Below the pieces are notes generated by a model. That model was not told where the DNA came from. It saw only the letters and a list, made by a program, of their open reading frames with translations, and did not search any database. Below, one piece after another: positions 11,279 through 25,799 of a stretch of 64,000 nucleotides of DNA. Numbering within the stretch: the stretch's first letter is position 1; each line of letters starts with the position of its first letter. The DNA is from Shinisaurus crocodilurus (Eukaryota > Chordata > Lepidosauria > Squamata > Shinisauridae): the NCBI GenBank assembly GCA_021292165.1, contig CM037879.1, forward strand, positions 282,237,772 to 282,301,771. The letters run 5' to 3'. The position numbers were made by a program, and so were the translations under genes.

Positions 11279-14200
11279 CCTTTCCAGACCCCCCATCTCA
11301 GCTGATCCATGCCAATTAGCTAAGGAGGGGGCCATTTTCTTTCCCATCGTGGTGTACTAGGCAGAGAGGTTAAACCTCCCTGCCCAGCACACCAGTATGG
11401 GGATGAAAAGCAGACCCCTCCGGTCCCCAGCTGATCTGTGCTGGTCAGCTGAGGAGTGGAGAGGGCCCAGTGCAGCTCTTGACTGAGCTGTTGGCTCAAG
11501 GAGCGCTCCTCAATCTGATGGCTCAATTGGGAGCCTGCTTTACCCATTCCTTGCTGTCCGTCTACCCTTTGGAGAAGCTCTAAGCTGACCCCTTGAGTTG
11601 CAGCTCCGTGAGGTGCAGCCAGGAGCTGACTTTACTTGCTCCCTCTCCCGACTCTGAGGGGCTGAGGCTAAATTAGGGATGGGCCTTGTCTGGGGCCTTC
11701 GCAGGCTAGTTGGGAAGGCCTGGTGGGTTGCATTAAGCCCATGGGCCAGAAGTTCCCCATCAATGACCTATATGGTGATGACCTATATATTGTGAGCTGG
11801 CTTGAGCTTGGCATGTAATTTTTGAAAATAAATACACGTGCAAACATAACACTTAATCATGGTTTTATTTTTTCTTAGCCATGGATAAGCATTACAGATT
11901 AATACCTAAACCATGGTTAAGGATTGACTGCAGATCAGGATGTGAAACCATTATTCGAACCATGTTTCTCTTCCTCTCCAGCCTCTTTGTTTGCAAGTTA
12001 ATGAGCCAGTCCTCCAAGACATTCCTTCTGGGGGCAGGGCTTAGCTCAGCAAACTACATTTGGGGTCTTCACTAGGGTTAGGTCAGCAAACTACATTTAG
12101 CTCTAATAATACACCCACTTATTAAAAATCCAAAAGAAAGATGTAACATTAAAGCTGGCTATTTTGATCTAGATGATATGCGATTATCTGTTTAGGGTAA
12201 GAAAGGGGAAGTTGGTCTAGATAATCCTTCAGTCACTCTGAGTTCTCCACATATTTTTTTCCTGGCTACATCAGCTTCTGTTTGATCCAGATTGCTCTAT
12301 AATGAGTGCTGTACTAATGCCACTTCCCTGAAGTGTTACATTTCCACTGTACCTGCTAATCACTGTCCACATTCAGAAGACGCATATAATACAGCAGCAA
12401 ATATACAGGTGGGAGGATGACCCTAGCAGATTCCCACAAATGTTTAGGACAAAACTACTGTGTGGATGCCACTGTGTTAGATTTAAAAAAGAAAAGAAAA
12501 AGGATTTCAGGCTTATCCTTGAAGAGTTAGAGAGAATGATAAACATTAAACATATTAAAAGTACAGCACATCTGGACATTTTCATTAAAGTTGAGCTGTG
12601 AAAGAGAGGGATCTCTTTAATTTTATGTGCTAATAAAGCTTTGATATGTCATTTTTTTGTCAGTTCATTTGTTGGAGTTTAACAACAAAAACATGACACT
12701 GGGTCACAGACAAGAGGAAGGATGAGCAGAAGCAAGCCATTCAAAAGGGTCTGAAAAACTGCCACACTTTCTGTCCTCACTTATATTATCTGCTCTCACT
12801 TTTTTCCTGTAGGTATTATTGCAATGGACAGGTGTGTAGCCTGTATTGTCTTTCTCCAAAAAATACTGCAACCTGTAGAGCAAGCAGAGTTCACACCAAA
12901 GGTACGTGTTTTCTATGTTTAATTTATAGTAACACACAAACGAAAGTTCAGACACATAATAAGTTTATTATGGTATATGGCAAACATCAGACACTTTTAA
13001 CTGTTCTCTGGTGTCCAAAAATGGCTTCATATTTAGTAAGAAAAATAGTCTTTCTCCTTAATATAGCCTTTACATTGTAAAAGGAACATGATTTGATAAC
13101 AATCTTGGCTTTCAGGAACTTTTTGCTCTGTGCCCAAACAATTCCCACCTCCCCTCTTCCCTAGAAGTCCATTTTTTCCAAGTTCCATGGATAGATTAAA
13201 TATACCATACAAAAAAAAATCATTTGGCATGGAGGAATTTAAGACTTTATGTCCCTTTTTCGGTTTAACAAAAATAAAACCCAGACCCTAGAACCTCTTT
13301 GCTTTTAATCCTTTATATAAGTTTTACAGACAAAAGAATCCTTTCATTAGCTTTATTTAAGAAATCACGCACTGAATAGATATAAGACACATCCAATATT
13401 GTGTTCCTGATAGCAAGTGCATAGTTTTTGTTAAGATTTTTGTTCCCCACTTTGAGAGCATGTTTCATGGTCAAAAGAAGGGAGACTTCCCAGTGATTGT
13501 GCTAGAGCATTTGAAAGAGAGAAAGGGAGAAAGAGAGAGAGAGAGAGAGAAAGAAAGGGGCAAGAAAAAAAAAGAGAAACAAACAGGACACAGCAAAGTT
13601 GTGAAATTACAACAGAGAATGAAGAACAAAAACAGCCAAACCAGCAGTACAGTCGATTCCTGATAAGTGAATAACCTGATTGCTTGTTCACAATACTTTA
13701 TTCACTTATCAGGAATGAAACACAGTACACTGTTTTTTTCCCATACCCTCATACCTAAGGACCACCAAATTGGGGTTAAAAAAAATTACACTCATGCCAG
13801 CAAGATATCTGGCAATCTTTTAGACGTCAAAAAATAAAGCACCTATGTTGAGAGAGATACTAGTGGCACAGTCCTTTGCTGTTAACATCTCAAAGGGGTT
13901 TGCCATTGACATCAGTTGGATATGGATTGCACCCTATATGAAATATAAACACATTGAAATAGATAGTTGCTGATGACGCAGATATCTTACAGATACTAGA
14001 AGGGTCATCCTTATATAAGCTTCTGTACCTTTACCTATTAAATTGAGCAGCTAAACTTTTGCCGTTATGCTTACAACAGTATCTTGCAACTGCTTAGTGT
14101 TCCTCAACTAATTTGTCCATTTGCCTTTTACAACCATTTTCTCCAGGGTGGACTAAAATAGACTTGTATCCTGGCTGTCCTCATGATGTAGGATATTCTC

Positions 14201-14327
14201 AAGAACACCCTAAACTTATCCTTCTGGAAAATGAACTTCTTTCTTCATGTAGATTAGCAATTTTGAGATACTAGCATCGGAATTTTGAAGGTGTGTGGAT
14301 AGTCCCTTATTGGGCTGGTGTGAATTT

Positions 14328-14390
14328 ATTTATTTATTTACATTTATTAATCGCCCACCTGGCCGGCAACCGGCCACCCTGGGCGATGGC
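14328..14390 (-). mobile_element. L2 LINE 3' tail fragment
   Basis: In minus sense it reads catcgcccagggtggccggt, then gggcgattaataaatg and a TAAA-rich end. This matches the 3' end of the longer plus-strand L2 copy at 43900-43965. Confidence 0.82.
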
Positions 14391-14435
14391 TAGAAGAGTA
14401 TGGAAACATTGTAACATCCAAAACACAGAGGTTGA

Positions 14436-14667
14436 GTTGGATCCAGAATGGTTGTTCCGCCAACAGAGGATACCACTTGTGCAACGGGACCTCCCCATCG
14501 TCTCCTAGCCCCTGTATGACCCCCAGATCTGCTCAAGAGGGTTGGGGGACCTTCCGGAGCAGATACGGAGAGCACTGCAAGGGACTGCAGGGAGGAAGGG
14601 AGGCCAGGAAGTCTCACTGCACAAGCGGTATCATTCTGTTGGTGGAACAAGCAGTTCGGGATCCAAC
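14436..14667. mobile_element. Inverted-repeat MITE (GTTGGATCC termini)
   Basis: The ends gttggatccagaatgg and cgggatccaac are inverted. The similarity extends about 38 bp inward (gttgttccgccaacag against ctgttggtggaacaag). A different family with the same GTTGGATCC terminus occurs at 45690-45819. Confidence 0.7.
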
Positions 14668-15000
14668 CCATTACCCTCCCAAAATGGCTCATCAGCATGA
14701 AGAAAGGAATTTCAAAGTGTTTAGGCCCATTGTGTACATTAACACAGTGGCAAGAAAAGCAGACACACAGGTAGCCTATAAAAACCCTTATGCTTACATG
14801 CAAAATGGAGACTAGATACAGGAGCATCAGAAGACCCTGGGGGTGCAGTTTGTGATTCTTGGTGGAACTAAATGTTTGCATAAGGAAGGGAAAAAACAGT
14901 TTACCAACTCCATGTTTTCTTCATATGGGAAATGTGGGGATACAAAGGCATTTGAGTGGGAGAATTGGTGGATGGGAGGGGGAGTGCATAACACTTCCCC

Positions 15001-15022
15001 CTGCTGCTGCTGCTGCTGCTGC
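15001..15022. repeat. (CTG)7 trinucleotide repeat
   Basis: Seven CTG units on the plus strand, in apparent intergenic DNA downstream of CELF2. Confidence 0.95.
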
Positions 15023-15619
15023 TTCCCTGCAAATCTGCCCCCAGGCTATTTAATATATTATTTTTTCCCCTGCTGGGCTCCAAAACCAGGAATAAGCCTG
15101 TCTAGAAGGAAAACTACCTCTGGAATTATTTACAAGGGATATTTGTTGCTGATCTTCCCTTGTTGTCATAGCAATTGTGGGTTTGGGAACATGCATTTGC
15201 TGAGATAGTGCGATTCCACCCTTCTGCCTTTAGAACAGGCCTGCACAGCTTGTGACCCACCAAACAGAATACAGCCAGCCCACCAGCTCTATGGGGCTTC
15301 AGCAGGGGCTCACTCAGTCAAACTCACTATTTTTCCAGCTTGCTCAGGACTGTGAAAACAAGGTCGTCAACCACCTGCAGGCCACAAAAACGTAGCTGGT
15401 GGGCTGTACCCATGTTGTTGGCTCATGAATTGTGCAGGTCTGCTTTAGATGGTATAGCAGAAACGTGATGCACTTGAGCCTCTGCTCCCTCCTCCAAGAG
15501 AACTAGCTTCTAGCCAACCATGCTCGATTACTATCCTGACTACTTCAACACATCCGTGTGTCTCAGCGTAAGAGTGAACTTCTCTCAGCACAGACAAACC
15601 ACCCTGCTATTGTTGACAT

Positions 15620-15756
15620 CAGCCTTCTCCAACCTGGTGCCCGCCTGATGTTTTGGAGTTCGACTTCCATCAGCCCCAGCCAACATGGCCTTTGGTAAGG
15701 GATGATGGGAGTTATGGTCCAAAAACTTCTGGAGGGCGCCAGGTTGGGAAAGGCTG
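15620..15756. mobile_element. hAT-like MITE
   Basis: A palindromic element with termini cagccttctccaacctgg and ccaggttgggaaaggctg. It is flanked by 8-bp gttgacat and gtttacat (7 of 8 identical). The core carries the catcagccccagccaacatg pattern. Confidence 0.85.
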
Positions 15757-18700
15757 GTTTACATGATCACTTATCCTGGGATAACAGAGACGCACATTAA
15801 AAAATAATAATATTGTATGCCATTTTGAATGTCATTTGGCAAACAACCTGGTTTATAAATGCCCGAAATAAGTAAAAAATGAAGTCCCCTGACTTTCCAA
15901 AAGCTGGTTGACCCTGAGTCCACCTCAACCTCTGCTTCACCATCTGAATGTTGAGTAAGATGCTGAAGTTGCTTCAGCGGTTGTTATACCAGGATAACTC
16001 ATTGTGTAAACAGGCCCATGGAGATGATTGTGATTCATATTTCACAAATGTCGATGTGGTAGCTGAGACAATGAATGAATTGGCCAAAGCCACCGAGTGG
16101 TTGTGGTGGGATTTCGACCCAAATGTCCCATGTGTGTCTGCCACTCTGTTTATTGAAAGCATATTGATTCCAATTATCCCTTGTCTTCTTCTGGTCATAC
16201 AACTAGTTGCTTAAAAATGTGGAACAAGTAGGCTTTGTTTTCCTTTTTAAAAAATGCATGCATTTTTTACACTGGAATAAAATGATTGTCAGCACTTATC
16301 ACAATTAAGGCTCATGTAATCTGCCTGGGAAGGTGAGCTCATTCCCAGCTTTTCCTTTTTTGTGTTTCGTTGTGTTACAAGAGGGTCTACTTTCTTGTGT
16401 CATAGCAGGCACACTGTTGCATCATGGGATATGGTCCTATGATGCAGCTGTATTGATGAGGTAATTGGAAAACATAACCAGGGAGTGGGATTGTGGGAAA
16501 TAGGCACCAGTGAAGCCACATAAAAGGCAGCAAGAACAGACCGAAAGGAGGGACAGCACTTCCCTCAACAATTTGCACCACTTTTGAAATCCACAGACAC
16601 AGAAGCTTGTGTAACAAGCTCTGTAAAACAGACGGAAAGCAAAACCCAGCCCCACATGGGCCACTAGAAAATAGGTGCCAGAACCGTGAGAGGAGAACAT
16701 CCAGTGTACAATGCTTTCTTTCTGAAGAGGCTGTCATTTTAGACTATGCATGATTGGCTCACACAAGTGAAAACCAGAGCACTGACCGTGAAATAAAAGT
16801 CACAAAGAAAGTCTGTGGACTTCATCTCATAAGAGCACTTTTAAGTGGCCTTCAGTTCCTGAGTTCGGGACAAAAGGATGAATGTATGGCTTGAGTCCCA
16901 CAGAGCAGGGGATAGAACTTCTTCTTTTTGTAAAGTCCCTTCCCCACCTGATCAATTTAAATCTTTGATGAATCAAATCAGATCAACAGTAACGACATAA
17001 ATCCCACCAAGGTCAATGATTGATGAAGTGGCAATATAATTCATAAGAGCACTGGGCAGAATCAAAATAGCATCAGAGTGACATGTCTATTAGTAATTTA
17101 TTTTTGTAGTGGTTTGTTTACTCTGATAAAAAGAGCCTCACCTGCACCCAAGAGGGCAATAAATATTGAAGTAGTCACTTTGCTCCTTAGAGATTTGCAT
17201 TGCTTTATTATCCGTTGCTATAAGATGCCTATCCTGTATACTAAGATCAAAACAGTCCAGTTCATCACCTGTGGTGTTGCTGTTTACTTATTTTTGACTT
17301 CCACTAGCTGTAATAATTTAAAGCTCTCCCTGAGCTCACATAGCTCTATAGATGTCTAAACAATCTTTTTCACCTGGTGGGTTTTGGGCTCAAGCTCTCC
17401 CACCTGCAGTTAAAACTTTATTACTTCTGATAAGTGGTGGACTAACTCTATATGCTGCCAAAGCACTAATTCTGAAGAAATACCAACATTTTCCTGTTTC
17501 TACTCCCATCAAATAACTTTTCTGGGTAGTAAACATAATATGGTCCTGCAAAGCAGAAGCGCATCACTTTATAGACATTACTCAGAGAAAAACCTTGCAT
17601 GAGGTTTTGTGTGTGTGTGTGTGTGTGTGAGTGCGTGCGTGTGTGTGTTTGTGTGACTTGTTTTTTAAAAGGCATCTCCAATGTGATTGCAGGCCAGCAA
17701 TTAAAATGAACTCCTGCTTATATAATCAAAATGATTAAAGGCAACTGGGATAGGGAGGGCAAGGAAGGTGGAGGTAAAATAGGCCAAGGGTGTCTACAAA
17801 TCTGTATTCACTCTCCAATCAGAGGTTCACTTAGGTGGAATCGACTGTATCTTTTGTACACGACAAATAGAAAAAAAAATCAACAGGGACGTGAAACAGT
17901 GAGGTGTGCAGATGTATTACCAACACGGAATGACCACCAACATTACAACACAGAGAGAGAAAGAGAGACAAGTATTAGGAAAATGGTTTAATATTGGAGA
18001 CAGAAGCAAAAAACTGCATCACACAATAACATACGTTACAAAAATAAGTTTGACTGTTTCAACTACACAGTTATGTTCACAATGAAGACAGAAGAATCAG
18101 AAAAAACTTTTGATCTAAACAGCAAAAAAGCAAACCCCTACTTTTTTAACTAATACATTTATCCACGTAAAGTGACTGTGTACTCCTAAATTCTAATTTA
18201 TCTTTATATTATTGTGTAACTGCACAATACAGAATAAAAAGTGAAACTTACCGCTTGTTTTAAAGACAAAATTCTAAACACTAAATATAAGCAAAGGGAA
18301 AGAATTAAACCAAGCCAAAGTTTGTTTGTTTTTTAAATTCTCTAAACAAAACCAACTTACTTTCTTTCTACCAACTGGAAATCAAACTTGAAAACCAGCC
18401 ATGATCTTGGGGCTCACAAGAGCAAGCCACAAAAAAAGAAAAAAAAACCCTGTATTATTATTTTTTTAATCTCCAGTATAAAAAGTTCCACTGGTACAAA
18501 ATGCCAGTACAATCAAGTTTTAGAAATAGGAAAGCCTGTGGGTTTTTTGTGTTTGTGTTTGTTTTTGGCTCAAATTCCATCAAACAGCAAAATCCAAATG
18601 CATCAACAAAATAGAAACAATACTCAAATGGTCTTACAGTTTCCACTACATTGCAGTAACTTTGGCTTTTCTCTGACAAAACTTTAAAAAACAAAACAAC

Positions 18701-21700
18701 CGAGGGCACAATCCATTTGCACCACAGGCTAAGAATCCAGGTATAGAGGATTCACATGGGGTTCAAGAGAACCCTGTTTCCTTTCTCAGCTGCATGTCTT
18801 CAGTGCATACAATGTGACAGGATATTAGGCAGAATGAGAGGCCTGTGCCCCATATCCCTATCCTGCCTCCCTCTTAACTTGATATAGAACTTTTGTATAC
18901 GAGGCTGTTAATTGCTGTATCTACTTTCGGTTTTGTCACAGACAGTATTGAGATCCCAGCTCTACACAAAGAGCTTTTCCTTTCCTGCTTTTCTGCTATC
19001 TAACCTCTAGGTGGCACTGTGCTATAGAGGAATAGCACAAATACACAAGTAGGAAAATACATTTTCTTTCACTTACAGAAATAATAAGTGAATAATGATT
19101 TCCCCACTCTAACCACCCCCTCCCCCGGGAAAGTGCTCTTAAAAAACAGAAGCGAAACAGGAGGATCAAAACATCGTCTAAAGAATCTGTAAACAACCAT
19201 GAGTAAGGAATCATGAGTGCACAATTAATGCCTTGTGTAGAAAAGCTCGTAAGTTACTGGTGCACAAGTAACTTCTATTTGGGCAAGGAGGGAGAGCTGG
19301 TATGGCAGACATGGATGCCATGCACGTAGGCATGGGGAGGGGGAAACAGAGCTTTGTTGAGCCAATGGGAATTCTCTGCATGTGGATGCTACACCCACTG
19401 GTGTGAGTGGATCATGACCCAGGTTTGTGACATTCTCAACTAAAAGAGAGATATTATTCATCTACAAACAACAATTTCTCACAGCACAACACCCCAGCCC
19501 GCCCCGCCCCGCCCCGCCACACAGGGATGTTATTTTTCGTTTGTTTGTTATGACATTATTCAGAAAGATAATGATACTACAGGTTTGTTTGTTTGTTTTT
19601 TTAAAAAACCTCTTTTGTTAATTAGCACTTAAGTTAATAAAAACAGAAACAGTATAATGATTCCAGAGAGTAGCACAAGCCAAGGAATAATAACCCCTAT
19701 GGTGAAAGAAAGATGAACTTGTTACTCCTTTGAATATGGCCATTTCATTAAAATTAGCTAATTTGATTGGAAAACTACTTCTTTGTGCTTTTTGAGTTGA
19801 AATTTGAAAAGCAAATTCCCCTTGTTTAATTTTTTCTTCTTCTTCTGTTTATTAAGCCCTTTGCACTCTTGCAGCTCCCCCCCACCAGCCCCCAGTATTT
19901 AATAGTTTATAAATAAGTGACAGATAATCTATCTGGGATTTTAAAAAGGGACGTGTGTATACAAGCAAGTACAGTGCATTAGAAAAGACCCTCATTTGTG
20001 AAGCTGTAACTTTGCTGGCTGGTTTTCCTTGCAGTGGTTTCCACACCAGTAGCAGTTTCAATTCAAATGCACCAGCAGCTTGCCTCTTCTGCCGTGGGAA
20101 CTGTGAGGAAACCAGCTAGCAAAGCTTCAGCTGTGTCGATGCTTCTATCCTACATAGGCATGTCCCTTCTTTGGATCCCAGTCTTTGTCCCTAAGGAAAC
20201 AGTCTAAGCTTTTGGATTTATTTTCTGTTTAAAGTCAAGATTTCTTTGCACTACAAAATGCATGTTGCTTCGAGAATAACTAATAGAAGGGGTGGATGCC
20301 TGTTGTCTTCCACAGGTGCAAATTAATAATAGTTCTAGAGTTTAAGGAGTTTAGCATGACAAAGGGTAACTGTGTTGCCCACACTGGGTGCAATCCATCA
20401 TACTTTGCTGCCTTCTTAACAGGGCTTGCATGGGGCTTTGGTGCAAGCCCCACTGAACTGAAAGATGGCCGAGCAGCAGGAGGTATGGGTGGGTGTCCTC
20501 ACTGAGCTTTTCCACATGGAAGGGTTCTGAGGGTTGTTGTTGTTTTTTAAAGCACAATTATTTTGGAAATTTAAATGCTGAACAACAATATGTCCTGGAA
20601 AGACATAATGATGATCCCACATTATGTATCAGTGTGCACGTGATAATTCAATAGGCAAACATTGCTGCAAGAAGTACAAAATAGCCCTCAAAGGGTTCAG
20701 GAAGGCCCCAGCAGTAGTAAAAACATGAGAATAACACAGAGCATTTACCTATAAGTGCATGTGCTATAAGAAACCTTTTAAAAATATTTTGTGTGTGTGC
20801 ATCACTTGGATTCTAGTCCTTTCCACCCCAGGGCTTCTCTATAAAACAGTCATTTAAAAGTAAAGGAGAGGGGGTGATTATCATCTGTATTTTTTAACAA
20901 TAATTTACAACTGGGATTAGAGAAGAAGGTAGGAAACGTTCTGTATGAAATCAAAGAGAAATAGACAATGGGGAATGATTATGGCACTTATCAGTAGCCT
21001 AGAAAGCTGCTGAAATGTATTGGCTTGGAAAGGGGTATATTTGCCAGTACAGAAGACCCAAATTTGGTTTAGGAGTAGGAATGCTATTATATCCAATACA
21101 ACTTTTAAAAAAAGGCAGTGAAGGGTTATCAGCATCTTTTTTTTGTCCCAGTTTCCTGGGCTCTATTCTGCAAACAGGATTTTCAGAATCCCTCTATGTG
21201 AATAATGTTTCTCCATTTTGAATGTTTGCAGGGCTGTGCCCTTATATTGTCACAACAGAGAATAAGAGATACAAAATAGATAAGGCGATACCTTTTAAAT
21301 TGGATCACTTTCTGTTGATGGACCATGCAAGCGTCTGAGTTTTGCAGAACACCTCCATCTAATAACATGGAAAGCTGGTGGCTACTAGTTAGGTAAACAG
21401 AGTGCAAAGTGGGTTACAAATGTAACATATTTAGCCATTTCAGAGAAATACAGTAATATCCTAAATACCTGTGCTAGAATATCTACTTGAGTGCCAGTTC
21501 ACAAAGCAGTCGTGGTTGCTGCCGCTGCTGCTACTGCTGCGATATCACCACAGTGAATATGTACAATATGAATGGCAGGTGTGAATCCCTACACACTTAA
21601 AGACACACGAGCCAGGAAGTCCTGATTAGCTGCAGCTCCATGACATGTGGACTCTGCATGTTTAGGAAAGTGTGCCTGCCCTTCACACTTTGTATGTTTA

Positions 21701-22420
21701 CTGCAGGGAACACCAGCGCAGCTGCAGCAAGCACAAATACTATGTGAAAGGGATATACCAAATTCCTAGCTACACGGGGACATGCACCGAAGAGCTTTGA
21801 TTGGCAGTAGCTCCTTGGTGCATTTAGGAATGCCAGCATACATGTGACAAGCTAAACATGATTGCAGTACAAAGTGAGACATGTCTCTGCAATGCCAGGG
21901 TAGTAACTCTGCCTAGTAACCAACCCATAAACCTTGAGGGCATTTCAGGCATGCTCACTGGCTTCCATTTGTCCAGCAGAACTTCTGAGTTTCTTCCTTC
22001 AAGTAGCTTCCCCCACTCCTGTCCTGCACTACATTTTTCAGTCCCAATTGCACTGAGTTAAAAAAGTGATTTGCGGGAAGGCAGAAAGTCTGGGGTTTTT
22101 TTCGTTTGGTTTTTTTTAAAATCAAAAGCAATGCTGGATACCTGGAGTTAGCTTCATGGTTCTCTTGGTCTGTGACAAAGGTCTGTTGTGATGAGGTTCT
22201 TGCATACCTCTTGGCACCTCACATTCTAAACACTTGTGTTTTGGCTGGAAAATACACAGGACTGGAAAATATATGCATTCGGTAAGTGCTGAGTGCAGGT
22301 GTGCATACAGAAGCCTATTCTCTCTTTCCCCTGCTGGCTGGGGTACCTTGTGCTGGGTGCAGTCCAACATCCCATTATCTGCCCCATATGTAGATCTAAC
22401 AAGCCTGCACCTCCCCAGGA
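15757..22420. other. Repeat-poor, AT-rich region downstream of CELF2
   Basis: I recognise no LINE, SINE or MITE in this 6.7 kb, unlike the flanking DNA. It has a (GT)n run at 17608-17655 and a (CCCGC)n stretch near 19497-19516. No coding exon was recognised. It could be an extended CELF2 3' UTR (minus strand) or conserved non-coding DNA. Confidence 0.5.
17608..17655. repeat. (GT)n microsatellite
   Basis: An imperfect GT run on the plus strand, interrupted by GAGTGCGTGC. Confidence 0.93.
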
Positions 22421-22560
22421 CATAAGAACATAAGAAGAGCCATTCTGGATCAGACAAAGGGTCTATCTAGTCCAGCGTTCTCTTCACACAGCACAGCAGC
22501 CAACCAACCAACTGTTTGTTGGAACCAGGTACACAGGTACTTTTGATCAGAGCATGAATA
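22421..22560 (-). mobile_element. CR1 LINE 3' end fragment
   Basis: The start cataagaacataagaagagc is the reversed CR1 tail. It is followed by attctggatcagacaaaggg and tctagtccagcgttctcttc. Strongly 5' truncated. Confidence 0.83.
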
Positions 22561-22568
22561 GCCTACAC

Positions 22569-22709
22569 CAGAGCTTTCCAACCTTGGGTCCCCAATGTTG
22601 CTGGACTACAGCTCCCAGCATACCCAGTCAACATGGCTAATGGCAAGGGATTCTGGGAGCTTTAGTCCAGCTCCAGCAACATCTGGGGACCCAAAGTTGG
22701 AGAGCCCTG
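22569..22709. mobile_element. hAT-like MITE with perfect TSD
   Basis: A palindromic element, cagagctttccaaccttggg to gttggagagccctg, flanked by a perfect 8-bp duplication gcctacac at 22561-22568 and 22710-22717. Same family as 35459-35594. Confidence 0.92.
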
Positions 22710-23408
22710 GCCTACACACAAGAGCCCTGAATACGGTACTTGCATCTGTGAAAGGGGATGTATCCTGTGCCTGGTTTATTTGCAATACAGCTGAGTGACA
22801 GCCACATTTCCCTTCTGCCTTTCAAAGGGCTTGCTCGGTTCAAGAGTCTGCAGGTTCCCTTATCAACAGAAATCAGGTTAACAAAAGATATTGCCACACC
22901 TACTTTGTATCTATTATATCTGGACCAATATATCACAGATAATGGCAGATAACACATCAAAGCATTACAACATGTGTAAACCTCATCCATAAAAAGTAGT
23001 TTAACTGCAGTGCACAATGAAGTTTCATCCAGGAAGTTCTAGTGCATTGGATTTAAGCAAAAGTTCATTTTATTTCATTACAAAAATATTTTTTTAATGA
23101 TTTCAAATCGTGGGTTTACCTCTCCTATCTAGGAGTGGTCATACAATACATAATTAAAGAATTATTTTTATTTTATTTTATTAATACTGAATATCATATT
23201 CCAGCAGCATATTAAAAGCTCTTTTTAAGAAAAGACAAAAAAACCCAAATACCTAAAAAGGAGATCTACAATTACTATTTTAAATATTTTTTTAGTTATA
23301 GATACAGAAGAAATTTAGACAGCAGTAAAATATTTTTTTTTGTCCTTCAGGTCTGCCCTGTGCATTTTTCTGATTTCAACCATGTATTAAATAAACCACA
23401 AAAATTAA

Positions 23409-23458
23409 GTATATATATATTTATAGCTATAGATATATATATATATGTATATATAAAA
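23409..23458. repeat. (TA)n-rich tract
   Basis: Imperfect AT dinucleotide run inside the probable CELF2 3' UTR. Confidence 0.9.
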
Positions 23459-24700
23459 ATAAACAGCAAAATGGTGAATGTATAAAAGTATTAACACTCA
23501 AGACAGCTCTGGGTGGAAAGGGTTAAAAGTTCAAAACTTTCTCACCTTAGAGGTTTCCATACATTATGAAGAAATTACATTGTGAGGTTTGCTTTCACAG
23601 CGTTGATGTGCAGAGTGGTTAGAAAAGTGAAACATGGGCACTTAATACAATGTTTTACAAAAAACATCCAAGAGAAATAACAAACAACAACAATTTCAGG
23701 CAACAAGACCACAGGATAGCAAGTTAACAAACTTTGTAACCTCTTTTTCCTTTAAATATTAGGGTTTTATACAAAACACATAGTAAAATACCCATGTTAT
23801 CAAATTACTTCACACAAGAAACACACTGAAGCTCTAGGAAGAAAAGTACCTTTGGAGTTTGGCACTAAGATTTTTTTCACTGAATTCTTTTTTTATTATT
23901 ATTATTTCTTTAAAAGAAAAACTGATCACATTTTGCTGAACACAAACACATCTAAATTGTCCACAATAATAATTTTTTTTAAAAAAAAATTTTTGACACC
24001 AATGCGTCACGGAAGCCAACACAAACTTAGTCTGGAATAGTTTTTTTTTTCACATGAAAACTTTTTTTTAAATTTTAAGCAAACAACTTTTTCAGTTTTT
24101 TGAAATTAGTTTTTTTGTTGTTGTTCTGTTGCTGATGTTGTTCAAGTAAAAACCAATTTCAAACCGGTTGCTTATAAACACGGAACACTTAAAGACCATA
24201 AGACCCATGATGAAATCACAACTTAATTCACAGAAGCACCAATGGAACGACAGCTTACAGTAACCTCTCTCCTGTACATTGAAACAGTATAAAATATAGG
24301 TAATTTTCATGTGCATTAATTCATGGATTGTCTAACTTGTGAGTCAGTTCAGCAAAAGGTGACACAAATAGGTAGCATTTGCCCTAAAACAGGGTAATTT
24401 TTTTTTTGTTATACTAATCTACAAAAAGTGGTTCTATATATATATTCTTAATGAGAAAGTGAGCCACCTAAAATGGCCTTATCAAAAAACTTTACACTGC
24501 CTGAAAAATGTAAAAACTATTACAGACCTCTAGAGACTTAAAATCAGACAGTTCTTCATTTCAAACTGTTTTGGAAGTAGTCTGTTAGAAACCAACATTC
24601 CGTGTCTCTGGACACATATTGCTATTGTGATCAGTGACCAGCCAGAATGCCAATCTCTGTATAATACTTTCAAGTCTGTTTTTGTTGTTTTAACACAAAA

Positions 24701-24800
24701 AGGAAAAGGAAAAGGAAAAGGAAAAGGAAAAAGGAACAACTTAAAAACCCTAACAAAACATTTTGCCACAGGTTGTGTGTGTGTGTGTGTGTGTGTGTGT
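24701..24800. repeat. (GGAAAA)n and (GT)n microsatellites
   Basis: The GGAAAA hexamer is repeated at 24701-24734 and GT units lie at 24773-24800. In CELF2 transcript sense these are CCUUUU-like and AC runs. Confidence 0.9.
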
Positions 24801-25749
24801 TTAATAATCCTATCATTAATTTGACTAGTAATAAATTTCAATCTTGCATAAATGCAGCAATGCTTTTCACATTGACTTCCCAGAATTCATATAGCTAGAT
24901 GAGGTCACATGCAAATTTCAAAGGTTCAAACTATAGATCAAAGGTCAGTAGGAGAACCAAATTATGATGTGAGGTCAGAAAGACATCAGAAACAATGACG
25001 GGACGATGAAACTTTTTTTTTTAAGACGCCACAGGGACATGCTAGGCAAACGATGAGCTAACGGGCATGAAGATGTCTAGGGAAAAACAAGGAAGAGGAA
25101 AAAAAGTTACGGAGAGTCTATGCAGCAGAAACAAAATCATTTTTAATGGGTGCAGGAGAAAACTAATGCAAATCTTTCATCATTAGAATCTCAGCCATTC
25201 ACGCAATTTGCATTAACTGTACACTTGGTCAAGGACGGCACAATGAGAGAACCCCAAAAAGAATCCATCTGAAAGGAGTTAGAGAAGATGGATTCCTGTT
25301 TTATTTGGGGAGGGGAAGGTTGGGGCGGGGTGTTAAAGAACCAGTTTCAACAAATGTAACATAAGGGGGGGGTGCAGAGTAGGAGTGGATTGGGTGTGCG
25401 GGAGGGTAGAGAGAAAGATAGAATAGTCCAAGACAACTAAACTTTCAACTAGATAATGGAAACTACAAACAAGATAACCAGACAAAATACAAACAGGAGG
25501 ATAAAAAAGTATGAACCATAGAAGATGTAGGATTCAACGGTGAAAAAGCACCCATTCTTGGCACATATACTCCAGAGACTACTTCAAAAGGATCTAGCTA
25601 GCAGAGAGAGCTGCTCTTTAGGTATCCAATAAGTTAACAATAGGCAATAAATAACTTCCATTATTTCTGAGGCAGTAAAAATTTTTGTATAAAAATAGAA
25701 ATGCTTTTTACAAATAAAATTTACAGGCCTGTGGCTTTCTTTTGTTATC

Positions 25750-25799
25750 TATTATTATTATTATCATTATTATCATTATTATTATCATCATTATTATTA
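25750..25799. repeat. (ATT)n-rich tract
   Basis: Imperfect ATT/ATC trinucleotide run in the probable CELF2 3' UTR. Confidence 0.9.

Noticed and set aside
13431..13691. Ser/Leu-rich ORFs on both strands
   Set aside because: They are translations of a GA-rich simple repeat.
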